This document shows positions 11,839-23,116 of a DNA stretch of 64,000 nucleotides, piece after piece. Positions within the stretch are counted from its first letter, which is position 1; each line of letters begins with the position of its first letter. The translations under genes were made by a program, and so were the position numbers. The notes under the pieces were generated by a model. The model worked only from the letters and a program-made list of their open reading frames with translations, ran no database searches and was not told the origin of the DNA. The DNA comes from Neoscytalidium dimidiatum (lineage: Eukaryota; Ascomycota; Dothideomycetes; Botryosphaeriales; Botryosphaeriaceae): the NCBI GenBank assembly GCA_037367355.1, contig CM074701.1, positions 1,798,001 to 1,862,000 of the forward strand, written 5' to 3'.

Positions 11839-14810
11839 GCCGCTGACCGGTTCTCCCTCTCAATCCACGCCCAGCCACTGCTGCCCTACTCTCAGCCTTC
11901 CGACCCGTGTTTTGAATTGACGCTATACCCCTCCTCCGACATACTTTAACTCTCTCCCAACATATTTATCACACCGCCTCAACCACTTGCGCATCTGCCG
12001 CGACAAGAGCAAACAAACAGGAAGTCATGCCGACATGATTCGAAAATGCAGAAAATTCATTGGCCGACATCTTCCCAGATATATTACGAGGCATTGTCAG
12101 CTATGCAGAATTAAAGACCATCGGTCAGACACCTTTTCTTAAAGATTGGACGCCTCGCGGCACAAAATCGATTATCAGCGGTATCACTATCTTCTATGGG
12201 TTCTCTTTCTCCTTGGTATGGATATGCACGGAAAGACCGGTGTGCAGGAACGGCTCAGTTGCGGCTCAAAGGAGTAGGGCGTTCATCTTTTAAAGTTTCG
12301 GATTCACATATGCTGCTCCCCGCTGTAGGGATATACCCATTTCGTCCTGGTTTTCCGAGTTTGCCGAGTCCACTCAAAAGCGAAGCATGCGTTGACTGCT
12401 AACATCGGCTATTCCGTTCAAGCCTTGGCTGGTCAATCGTCGTACCATGTTGTAATGAAGTTTGACTTTTTTTTATTTTTTTTTTCCATGTTCCCGCCCT
12501 ACGGCATCCATTTCGTTGTGCCGCTGCTACATGATTGGCCTGGACTCATTACCATGATTGGGTTCGCAGACGAGCTGAAGCCTTCTTGGTCCCCTGCCCC
12601 CCTCCTTCCGTTCCTCCCCCTCAGACCCTTGTCTGTCTCGGCACGTGCCGGCCTTGCTGCTACGCCCCCTCACACTCTCCTTCACCTTGGAAAGATGAAA
12701 AATTGCTGACCTCGGTAGGAGTGTGGATTCTTCTCCTCCTCCCTCGAGCGCGCGCTAAGGTGTTAGGAATGGTGTTACAGAGGAGGTCATCAGACTCGTT
12801 CTGAGCCCCTCCTTTCTCGCCTTCCGCGACGCCGTCAATTCCCGATTGCCGCGGCTTGTTCACCTTTTCGAGCGATAGCCGCTCGGTGATATCTCACATT
12901 TCTTCCTTTCCTCCATTTCTTGACGCCGCAAAATTGTGGTTTGCCCAGGGATTTGGAGACGGGAGGGTGTGTTGCTTACGAAAAAGCAAAAAAAAAAAAA
13001 AAAAAAGGGTAACTGTGAGCGGTTGGACGCGCGGTTAGCCCAGAGAAAGATAGTCGCACGACGGGTGGCAGAACGAATTACGCCTTGCAATTTTAGCAAA
13101 CGGCAATTCGCATATGGCGTAGATACAATCATCCAAACGTATATGCCCAGCGGCATTGGAAACATTCACATTCAGACAAGCTGCTTCAGCCTCCTACAAG
13201 ACGTAATAGATCGTAGTGTTGCTGTTCTCTCTGCCGATCGCAGAGTCAAGTCATCTGTCATCCTCCTCGTTGCACTTTTCTTATTCGGAGGGCTGAGGCC
13301 TTTCCCCACTCCCCGGGCAGTTAGGGTTGTTAGTCTCATGGATTATCATGACCGGATTGCTGGTATCGCGCGCACATTTTACATAATGGCAGATCACGTT
13401 CCTCGTGGCACGCCATATTTTGTTTATCCCACCTTTGGCAGTTTGCTCGATGGTGTGTGGTTGGATGGATCGGGTGTGGCTGTTCAGATTGGGAAGCTCG
13501 TGCGGGTGGTAATTGTAATTACGAAGGCCACAATCTGTATGTCACAAGATTGTGGTACATGAATGCGTCACTTTGCTGGCTGCTGTAGCAATACGGGAAA
13601 TGGGAGGTGATGACTTGAGGCGCGGTATGAGCTGAATGTTGTTTCTTTCTAGTGCATTCTTGAACTTGAGAAATTAGGGTTCCTACAGCGAAGGGCTCTT
13701 TGAGGGTGGCCTGCTAAACTTTGTCCTGTTCTTTCTTATTCCTTTTTTCTTTCCTAGTGGGAGAGCTATTGCGGTAGGGAGTAGATAATACATTGTTGGT
13801 TTGTAAAACACGACTTTTTAGCTCGTGATGGTCATAACATACTTATTTACCTAACACAATCTGAATCCTTTGGAGACGACCTACTTTGCCACCGGAACTA
13901 AGATCACTGTTCACTGGTCAGCGTATGGAAACAGGCTTCTGTCCTTCGTTAATTTCGACATTGGTGGTGCTGATAATGAGTATATTTCACACTAGAACAG
14001 GGCCTCCCCGAGCATGTGTCCAGCTGGCCTTTGTCACTCCAAACGTGAACCAGCAGTCCCATTGAACCGGCATTTCTTTGTTTCTGAACAATAGTTCCCA
14101 CGAGTTCTTCATCTCACAATTTCCTGAGATCCTTTGTCCGCACTTGCAGTTTCACAAAGTGCCATTGGACAGGAAATTCTCTAAGTCTTCACGTGGCGCA
14201 CACAAAGAGAATCATACATAAACTTTCATTCGGCCGGGTTCTGCACAGGATCTGGTTGTTCTGCAGGCCAATACTTCAAAGGCTTACATCACACGCGTTC
14301 ATTCACAGATTTCTTCGATATTACAAGATGGGAATTAGCAAAATACCCAGACCGAGCACCTTCCCTTGCGCCGTCATGTAAGGAACAAGGTAAGAAAGCG
14401 GCCCCGCCGAAAAAGGGAAGCAATTCTAAGCATTGTCAAGCTCAGAGATCGGTACGTAATAGGAAGTCATTTTCGATGAGTTTAATCTTGGGTAAGCTTC
14501 GTAATCTGGCGCGGGCAATCACAGTCCATGGTGCGGAGTCGATGGCAATTCAACAATCCGTGACGTTCATTATGCATTTCTGCATCGTCTACCGTATCCA
14601 CGTTCTCAACAACCCGACACATAGAATAAGGATATAGTCCAAAAAAAAAAAAGATAATAAGCCTCAGCGCCATCAAGACGCCAGTCCCTTGCTTTCAATC
14701 ACCCAGTACTCCTACACTTCCGTCTCGGGGACCTTTTAAGGCTCCCCATGGTGAATGCTTCTCCTGGGATCCCACAATCTCGTTTCTTTCCTTTTCAGCT
14801 TTCATGACTT
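11839..14810. other. Gene-poor intergenic region (about 3 kb)
   Basis: No ORF here has recognisable content or a convincing splice structure. There are T or A tracts near 12465-12484, 12988-13006 and 14641-14651. It lies between the convergent 3' ends of the CNL1-like and cupredoxin genes, so long 3' UTRs or a non-coding transcript are possible. No tRNA boxes were seen. Confidence 0.5.
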
Positions 14811-15494
14811 TTACAAGCCCCACAGACCAGCGATCATGGCGACGACGCCGGCAACACCGGCACCCTGGCCCATGATGGTTGCACCGGCGCCAGTCGACGA
14901 AGCGGGCGTGGACGCTGAGCCAGAAGGCGTAGTAGAAGAACCGCCGGACGACGAAGCGGCCTCGAAAACACCACCGCGGATCTCCGCCGGGGTCTCTGCC
15001 TGCTGGACATCGGCGGCGGCGGACGCGTAAGCCGCGAGTGTTCTCGAGCGGTTGTTCGCACTTGAGTGATCATTAGCGGTGTCCCTTTCAGGCAGGAAAT
15101 GTTGTCGGTCACGAGGATGGGAGGAAACTCACGGAGGGTTAATGACGCCAACCATGCCGCTCTGGCAGTGGCGGCCCTGAGAGCAGTAGAACCAGATGGG
15201 GTCGGTGTTGTTGACGGTGACGACGAAGGTACGGTTGGCGGCGCCTGAGGTGGTGCGGACGAAGTCGGAGTTGAAGCCGGTGTCGCTGGGCGTGCAGGGT
15301 GTGCCAAAGGCGCCCTGGACGACGGAGTGGGCCATGGGCCAGAACTTGAAGGTGAGGGTGTCACCCTGGGCAGCGGTGGTGGTGTTGGGCTCGAAGGTCA
15401 AGCCATTCTTGCCAACGACAATGTCGATGTTGGCGGCCTGCGACAGGCTGATGAGGACGGTGGGAGCGAGGAGGGTGTAAGTCGAGAAATGCAT
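14811..15494 (-). CDS. Extracellular serine-rich cupredoxin-domain protein, probably GPI-anchored
   Basis: Two exons, complement of 14811-15060 and 15133-15494, give 203 aa. The N-terminus MHFSTYTLLAPTVLISLSQA is a signal peptide. The cupredoxin domain carries the four type-1 copper ligands: His56 (PMAHSVV), Cys104, His109 and Met114 (FYCSQGRHCQSGM). Cys67 and Cys110 could form a disulfide. After the domain comes RTLAAYASAAAD, a Ser/Thr/Ala/Gly-rich stalk and a hydrophobic tail (AGVVAMIAGLWGL), consistent with a GPI signal. The family is widespread in fungal walls and its function is poorly known. The 72-nt intron has a GTGAGT donor and a GCTAATG branch, but the in-frame acceptor at 15061-15063 reads AAG; a GAG acceptor 15 nt further is also in frame. 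Confidence 0.87.
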
Positions 15495-17017
15495 TTTGGC
15501 GGTTGTTGACGGTTGAGATGTTGTCTTGGTATTAGAAGAAGTGTCTTTACAGAAACTGTATCAAACAGTTTTTGAACGAAGAACAAAAGCAGAAAATTGG
15601 GGGTATCTTTGATGAGAGGGAGGGTGATTTGATGCTGGAGAAAACACTACCAAGCGGCGGACGAGTCGTCGTCTTTATGCTTTCCGCAAACTCTGTTTCC
15701 CCGCTCCAGCGTGCCTGCGTACCGCGCAGCGAGGCGTGAGGGCGGCAACGAAGGGGCTGTGTGCAGCGCCACGGCTAATGGGATGCTCGCACGCCTTCTG
15801 TTCCAAATCAGTGCAACTATCGTGGGTCCAACGCGGCGTGGTACCCGAGAGGCTACTCAGGCACAGCCCTCAGGCGCCGACAGGTTGGCAACTCAAATCT
15901 AACTGGATCTCTCAGGGCCCTGATCGACCGGCTAAGGAATCGGCCCTGCATGGCGGGGGGGCCATCTGGGCTGAGCCGAGCCCGCAGTGAGACGTGGACG
16001 CTCCTAAGGACGGGCGAGCAGCTCTGAGGCTGAGGCACTTGAGGTGTAGGAGCTGGCGCGCACGGGGGAGGTCATGCGGAGAGAGGGGCTGGCGGTGCAG
16101 GGTTCTGGACTCCTAGAATAGCGCGGAACTGTCATTGCTGGATGCGGACAGACTAAGGTCAAGCTCACGGGCGCCAGGCGCAAACTCAGAGCTTGAAGCC
16201 AGGCTGCACCTGGGGGATGCGGTGGCACGGTGGGCCGGTTCGAGATCCGTCTGGGCGCTGCGCCTGGAGATGGGCCACATCCGAAACGTCAGAGAAGCGT
16301 CAGAGACCTGACGCACTTCTGGAACACGGCGTCAACAACGGCATCTTCGCGCCTGAGGCCATCGCGTCCACCGCAAGCGCAGGCTGCTGCTCGCGCCTGC
16401 GCTTCACCGGAGCCGGCGGTGGTCCAATCTTCGACGAGCACACGGATATGGCGGAGGGTTGTGGAGGCGAGGGCGGGCGTCGGCGGGCGCTGGCGCTTGG
16501 CCCATAGCTGGGTGAGCTATTACTCCGGAGGGCGTGGTCGCAGGTGAGTTCCGGGTAGAGCGATTGGTTTGACGGCGAGGTTTGATGCTGCGTTTGGCAG
16601 CGAGGCTTGACGGGCGTTGTGTTGTAAGTTTGCAGGATTGCTGAGGCGTCTTTGTGGCGCAGTGGTCGTGTTCATGTCATGCCTCTGCATCTGGAGGGTC
16701 CGACGGCCGTTGGTCGAGGCCGCAGCATGAGCGGCATCTTCGGCATGTCGAGGCCAGACGCTCGTGAGCCTATCCCCAGGAGGCAGGTGAGGCGCTGGAT
16801 CGAACGACGGGCCATCTGGAGCGCGGCACGGCGTGGTGTCTCTGTCAATGATACGCAGCCGAAGGTCCAAGCGAGTGTGCAGTGCGGAGACGCCGCTGGG
16901 GAGCACAGTATGCTTTATATCAGCTGCTCTTGGCGCCTGCACAATGCTTCCAGCGCGCTCGCGCTGTGGTGGTTGACCATTTTTTTTTTTCCCTCTCAAA
17001 TCTGCTCAACAACCAAC

Positions 17018-17052
17018 TCAGCCCTCAGCCCTCAGCCCTGAGCTCTCAGCTC
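17018..17052. repeat. 7-bp tandem repeat (TCAGCCC/TSAGCTC, 5 units)
   Basis: Three TCAGCCC units are followed by TGAGCTC and TCAGCTC, directly after a pyrimidine tract. Confidence 0.85.
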
Positions 17053-17481
17053 TCGCACCAGCGCAGACCAACGCGATCAACACCAGAGTCTCGCGACGCG
17101 CCCGCCAAGCCAGAACCTCGCAGTGAGCTCGGGCTGCCAGCGCCGGAACAGCGCAGCACCGCGGAGAAAATCTCCCGCATGGCTCTCAATTACAGCAGAG
17201 TGGTCGTGATCGAGCCTCTAGAGGAATAACATCCGCCCTCTTACCTAATAACCCATCAGCCCGGCGTCCCCATTACGTCCATTCAATACCCACCACCAGC
17301 ATCTGGCCCCGGTGCTGGTCTCCATCACGACCATGCGGGTCTGACCGTCTGACCCCTCGCCCCTCGCCGGACCCCCCGTGTTCCGTTGCACCGCTCGAGT
17401 CAATTTCTTCGCAGCGGCGCGATCGATCCCCGCGAGACCCCAGACGAACTGGCCCATGTTCGGGGCGCGTGGTCGGCGAGG

Positions 17482-17544
17482 CAGTGGCCAATGGACAGTG
17501 GACAGTAGTCAGTGGTCAGTGGTCAATGGTCGGTGGCCAGTGGC
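17482..17544. repeat. 7-bp minisatellite (consensus CAGTGGY, 9 units)
   Basis: Nine contiguous 7-mers: CAGTGGC, CAATGGA, CAGTGGA, CAGTAGT, CAGTGGT twice, CAATGGT, CGGTGGC, CAGTGGC. Unit boundaries are exact over 63 bp. Confidence 0.9.
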
Positions 17545-20190
17545 CAGGAGGACGCTGACCGGTGTGGGTAACGCAAGGACAATCGCGCCGTGGAGTGATT
17601 GCAAATCGCATCGAGAAAGAAAAACGTCGGCGGTGGCTTTTTTGCCTTTTTGCAGCGCGCGCACGGGGAGCGTTCCTTATCTCAATCGCACGAGCACGCC
17701 AGAGCACGAGGTCGAAGGCATTGGCTGGGCTGAGCGGTTTGGTGCTCGGTGGGATCGCGCGCGCGGACGGGCTTCCCGGCGTGGGACCAGAGCGAGTCCC
17801 GAAGCTAATCCACCCCTGTTTCGGGAGGCCGGGGAGGAGCCAAGTAGGGGCCCCTCGGGGTGTTGTGTGGGCGATTATTGGCGTCATTCCTATCGCGCAA
17901 ACTTCTTTTCTGCCAAGGCGCACCACCAGAGGGCATTGCTGTTAGGCAAGAGAAATGCTGAGATTTGAGCGCGCGTCGCCCCCCCCCGTCCCTCCGTCCC
18001 CTCCTCCCGGGCCACCCAGCGGGCTTTTTTTTTTTTTTTTCCTCTTCGCTGCTGATGGCAAGATCGGGACCCGAGCATCGAAGAGCGAATATTCAAAACC
18101 CGCCGGCCCTCCTCCTCGGAACCCTTCCGATCCATGTATGTACACCAAGGAAGCCCATATCCCCCCCCCGACCAAGTCAGGTGGAGATCACGTCTTTATT
18201 AGCTTATATTTTCGATGAACCCTGCTGTCGCTCAGGGCGGACGAAGAAGGCGGCGCGCATCAATTTTTTTTTTAAGCCGCAGGGTCTCCCAGCTCGCTGG
18301 CCAGCCGCGAACTTACTTGCACCTCCGTGCAGGTGATCTACCTTCGATGCAGCACCATGGTGGTTCAGCCCACCCTTCTGTCCCCACGGACCATACCGAC
18401 GCTACCCGGACCACACAACATAATAACACCAGACAGACTCCTCTTCGATTGCCACCTCCCCAAGGCGGAACAAGATGAGAGGAGCACATCATCAGCATCT
18501 TTGGTGTGATCGCTGACGACACCGCACGTCATCCATAGCTCGCATCACGAACTGAAAGCACCGACGCCCCGGCCCCGATGCTCAATGCGCCGAAACATGG
18601 GGGTACAAGCAAAAAAGTCAAAGGAACATCATCCCATCCCCAATCCCCACGTACGGCGTGCTGTTGATCCGCGCTCCAATTCTGGAAGTTTTCTCCTTAT
18701 CATCCTTTCGGCCATGCCCGCGGACGCAAAGCTTCTTCTACTCACCCTCCTCCCGCCGCCCTTTTGGACGAGGACTTGTCTCCGTCGTATAGCTTACTCG
18801 CTATTTTCCGTAGCCCTCCTCTAGGGCCTGAGACTGAAACAATGATAAGGACCTGGCAGGTACCCGGCCTCTTGAAAGAAAAATGCTTGCACTCCCCACT
18901 GTCACCTTCTAGCTGCTTCTTCAATCTTCCAACCCGGTTCTAAGAACTCCGCCAACGAGCCTCGAAGAGGCGGAACCCGGACGCGAACTGGCCCCTTGGA
19001 TTACACGTGTACTGGGTTCGCTCCGCTGCTGCACCTTTCTCGGATCTGGAATCTGATCGTTTCACCTGTGGACAGCGCTCATCCAGTTCAAGCGAGATTC
19101 AAGGATATCAATCGCATGTTATTGCGTCAAATCTCGCGACCTCCCAGTAAGGGGAAAGACCCGCCGACTACGACAACCGACTCCAACTATCGCAACAACC
19201 AAATACCTCCGCAGAACGCGTGCTCCTCGCAAACACACATACAACCGGTCTATAATCGTCGAGGAAAACAATAGACGCATCCGAAAACCCGTTACTCGCG
19301 GCGCGCCCAGAAAACACAGCAGCACACATATCGCGCAGACAACGTACCGCAGACCTGTCTCCCATCATCTCGACTAGAAGAACGGACGACGAGACGGAAG
19401 AAATGAGTTGAAGAACAAGGGAATCACATCGTAAACTCGTGGCCAAGAAAACAAGAGAAATCAGAGGTCAAAAAGAGGTAGGAAAAAAACAAACAGAAAG
19501 AAAGAATGAACAAGCCACCAGAAAATATTAAAGTACGGGTACCGTAGGTTTTGCAGAGCGCCTGCCTCCACTGCTCCACCTCGGTAGGTCTCCCGTTTCG
19601 ATGGTTTCCTCGTATTTTCTTCCGAGTTGCCATCACGCATCACTCTTTTCTCTTCTCTTTCGTCATCCACACTCACGATGGAGCGCCTGCCTCCTCCACC
19701 GTTGTCAATCTAGGTATTAAAACGAACCGGATTAAGTATCGCAACAAACGCCATGTCATGGATACCACTTCGAGTGGCTTTGTCATGAATGGACGGCCCG
19801 CTTGCTGTGCAGAGCGCCTGCCTCCTCCGCACTGATCGCCAGGCCCGAAAGAACGTGGGGTTAGCGCTTGTCGTTGCACGTCAGGCATTGCGGATCGGAA
19901 CACGAAAATCTCTACAGGGGCCATGTAAAAATGTCTCTGCCAATCACCGCTCGCGGAAGACTGCAAACGCGGCATCGTCGAAAAAGCGAGGGCGGGAGCG
20001 CAATGGACCCTCTTCCAGAGACTCCCGCCCGTGGTATCATCTTGATTCAGGTAGGAAGAACATGGATGGAACGCCGGATACGCCTGGGCCAGGGCCTCGA
20101 GGAAATCATCGCTTGCAAAGAAAACGGATCGGGATGGGCACAATTAAGAAGGGCCAGAACAGGAGGGGGGAAACATGAGCGAGACGCGCA

Positions 20191-23116
20191 TCACAAACTC
20201 ATTGTTAGCCATTCCCACTCCTGCGGCCCACTTCCCGACCCCGGGATTGCGCCTTGACCCATGGAACCCATCTGAATGGGGTTGTGCTGGGTTGACATCG
20301 GGGGAGGGGCCTGGACGAGGGGTTTCGGCTCGTTTTTCCTCTGGCTGCTGCTGGCAGACGGCGCCGACTTGCCAGTCGTGTCATCTGCGTCACCCATTTC
20401 TGTGTCCTGGTTGCCAGGCTTGGTACTTCTCAAGCGTTTGGGAGCGACGGCTGCGTTCCGCGCAGGAGCAGATGCGGCCAAGTTTTGGGACTGTGTCTTG
20501 GGAGGGCCGGGGGCAATTGGGACGACGCCGCTCTTGGATGCAGTAGCGCTGACATTGGTAGCAGTGTTCGCGGCCGTCGTGCTTGGTGCAGAACCCGCCG
20601 TCGACTTCGGTGACTCGGAATCAGCTCCGCTGGCCTTACCAGAATTTGGCGTCGTCGCAGAGGACTGAGCTGCGATCGAGTTCTTGCGAGACGTCTTGTT
20701 CTTCGATCTGCTCGAGCCGCCAACTGGGACGCTATTCCCGCTGCCTCGGTTGCGCTTCTTGATAACGTCCGTCTTAAGTGAGAGCGGGCGCACAACACCA
20801 TGCAACTTCAAGAATAGACCGCAGGCATTGCAGAGCGGATGACCTTCAGGGTTCCGCCTCCACAAAGGGGTGGTCTGCGTAAAGCAGTTGGTGCATGTCG
20901 TAGGCACGCCGTTCTGGTCGCCTGATTTGTTGCCGCCAGGGCTAGCCGGTCGAGATGGCGCAGCCGAGCTGAAACCCGACTCTGGAGGCGAGTTGGGGGA
21001 GGATTGCGGCCGCTGTTGCATGGCCTGATGGGCCAGGCCTGCTGCATTCGGCGTGGAGCTGGTGCGGGGTATTTTCTGACGGCGCGGATCGTTTCCACGA
21101 TTCCGGATTTCGCTGACAGAAGCGGCAGAGCCATGAGTGCGGCCCAAACTACCACCAGAATTCCAGTCTTGCGGTGAGGGAACCATCTCGGTTGGCCCGA
21201 TAGTAACCGTCTTGCGTGGGGGTCCTGCCGGGAACCGCGCGGCAGTCGGATTAAACTGGTTAGACAGGTTTGAGGTATCCCACTGGAAGCCCCCGTTGAA
21301 GTCAAGAGACGAATCTTCCATGGGAGAATATTGCGACTGCATCGGCATCGTGCGGTCAGGAAACGCACCTCCCTCATCCTCGTTGTCGTCAGAGTCCGCT
21401 CCAAACTGGAAGATGTTGTCATGCCTTGACAAATCCATGCTGGGCGACCGCGTGGATTGAAAACTCGGATGAATCACCTGGTTCGGGTCCACATGTCCAG
21501 TCTGATGGTAGGAATGCGCCGAGAAGGGTGGTGGCGGTCCGGCTTGCGACACGGTGCTGAACAGCGAATCGCTCGCAGTAGGATTGAACATGAAAGGCTG
21601 CATTGAGCTCGACATGTTCGCATGGGGAGGGTTGAAGCTCCCCATGCGTCCTCTCATGTCCATACCGCTACGATCTCCGAAGAAGATCTGCTCACCTTCC
21701 GGGATGGGTTGAGGGGTTGAGACTGTAGAGGGGTAAGCGGACCCTGGCGGTGAGTTATAGTAGTCCGTGGAGTTCAATGATGACGCCATGGAATTGGTGT
21801 TGTTGTTGTTGTTAAACATGTTCGAGTAGTTGCCTTGGTTGGCCATGGGTGATCCGATAGGCGAGAAACTGAACTGGTTTTGGAAGGGACCAGCGGAACT
21901 GATGATGGGATCGTTGTCGATGTCGAAGGTGTTGAGGTTGAAGGGTATCTGGCCGGAGTTGGAGTGCTGTTGCTGGAATTGCGGAGGATGTGGCTGATCC
22001 AAGGAATAGTTGTGGAAACCTTGATCCTCGGGGTCGTGGGGTATCATAATGCTGTTCACAGCGGGTACCTGCGGGGACGCGTCCGGCTTCCTCTTGGGAG
22101 GCTGATAAGGATTAGCAAGGGTGCACTCTGATAACTTTCGCCCCAAAAGGGCAGCATCATCAAGACATACTCTTCGTTCGTCGATACTTGTCTTGCGAAC
22201 GTGTCTCTGCACATATCCAAACTCATTATCTCTCGACACTGCTGGCGGCACCGATGGAGCAGAGGCGCGCGAAATATGGAGAGTCTGGTCGTTCAACTGG
22301 CTCTGTTTTCTTATCGGAATGGCAGGAGCTGTGGCATTCGTCGAGGAAGGCTGCTCGTCGGTGGAGGCGGAGGGCGAGTGTGGTACGCCGGCGGGAGAAC
22401 CAACTGAGGACGGGACGATGAAGTCGTCCAAGTTCATCGGCTCGACCTTGGAGGCCTCAGAGTCCTGCTTGTCCTGAGAAAGACTTCGCAGCTGGGCGAT
22501 ACCGCTGGGCGCAGTTGTGGGTCTTGAGCTCGCGCTCTTATCGTCGTTGGTTGGCCTCTGAGATAACCTAGCGGCATGCTTTGTCAACACCATCCTAGAC
22601 ACGCAGAATCTCGCAAAACCTAAAATCGGCCACTGACTGTGCACTCTGCCTGCGCATTTTTCGCAGGTTCATCGACATCATCCGCCAGGTCAAGTTCTCC
22701 ATGCGCTCAGAATTGGGCAGCTGAGCCTTCTGCTTGTTGTACAGTTTCCATATTTGGGTGCCGATGGGGTCCTTTTTCTGCATTTCCTCGGGGTCGTCCA
22801 GGTCGGGGGCGGCGTCATTCTTGAGTCGCGGGAAGAAGGTGTCGCGCAACACGCCCTCGCGGGCGGCGGTGTCGGAGGGTGAGAGATCCAGCTTGCTGCT
22901 GTCGAGGGTGCTGGCGGAGGTGAGGGATTGCACGGCGCTCGAGGAGCCGGAGACGTCGTCACGGTGGCCTTGGGGAAAGCGAACGTGCCGCGGCGAAGAT
23001 GAGGTGTGGAAGGAGTGTAGATCCGTCATCACTCCAATAGCGTCGTTGTCGAAGTCGGCAGAGAGGGGAGAGGCGTGCATGCCTCCCCCACGCTCCCCAT
23101 GTTGCGCCCCAGACAT
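20191..23116 (-). CDS. areA: AreA-type GATA transcription factor, global nitrogen regulator
   Basis: Two exons, complement of 20191-22594 and 22638-23116, give 960 aa. The start is ATG at 23116 ([11 protein letters not shown]). AreA landmarks in order are [21 protein letters not shown] near the N-terminus; [17 protein letters not shown] and [19 protein letters not shown]; long Ser/Pro/Asn-rich regions; and one class-IV zinc finger (C727-x2-C730-x17-C748-x2-C751, [16 protein letters not shown]) with its basic tail. The extreme C-terminus EWEWLTMSL is, in the family, the element bound by NmrA. AreA activates nitrogen-catabolic genes at HGATAR sites when preferred nitrogen is lacking. The single intron is only 43 nt (GTCAGT...TCTAG) and joins RRQSAQ to [10 protein letters not shown]; without it the frame stops. 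It is the only confident gene in the 16-30 kb interval. Confidence 0.95.

Larger units (their letters stand above)
15495..20190. other. Gene-poor region downstream of areA and upstream of the cupredoxin gene
   Basis: About 4.7 kb. The cupredoxin promoter must lie at the left end and the areA 3' UTR at the right. ORFs of 60-200 codons overlap on both strands, as expected of GC-rich DNA, and none has a recognisable domain. It contains 7-bp tandem repeats and T tracts near 16979-16990 and 18027-18040. Confidence 0.5.

Noticed and set aside
16230..16245. GGTTCGAGATCC resembling a tRNA T-loop
   Set aside because: It has one base too many for the B-box consensus, and no A box or cloverleaf stems can be drawn around it.
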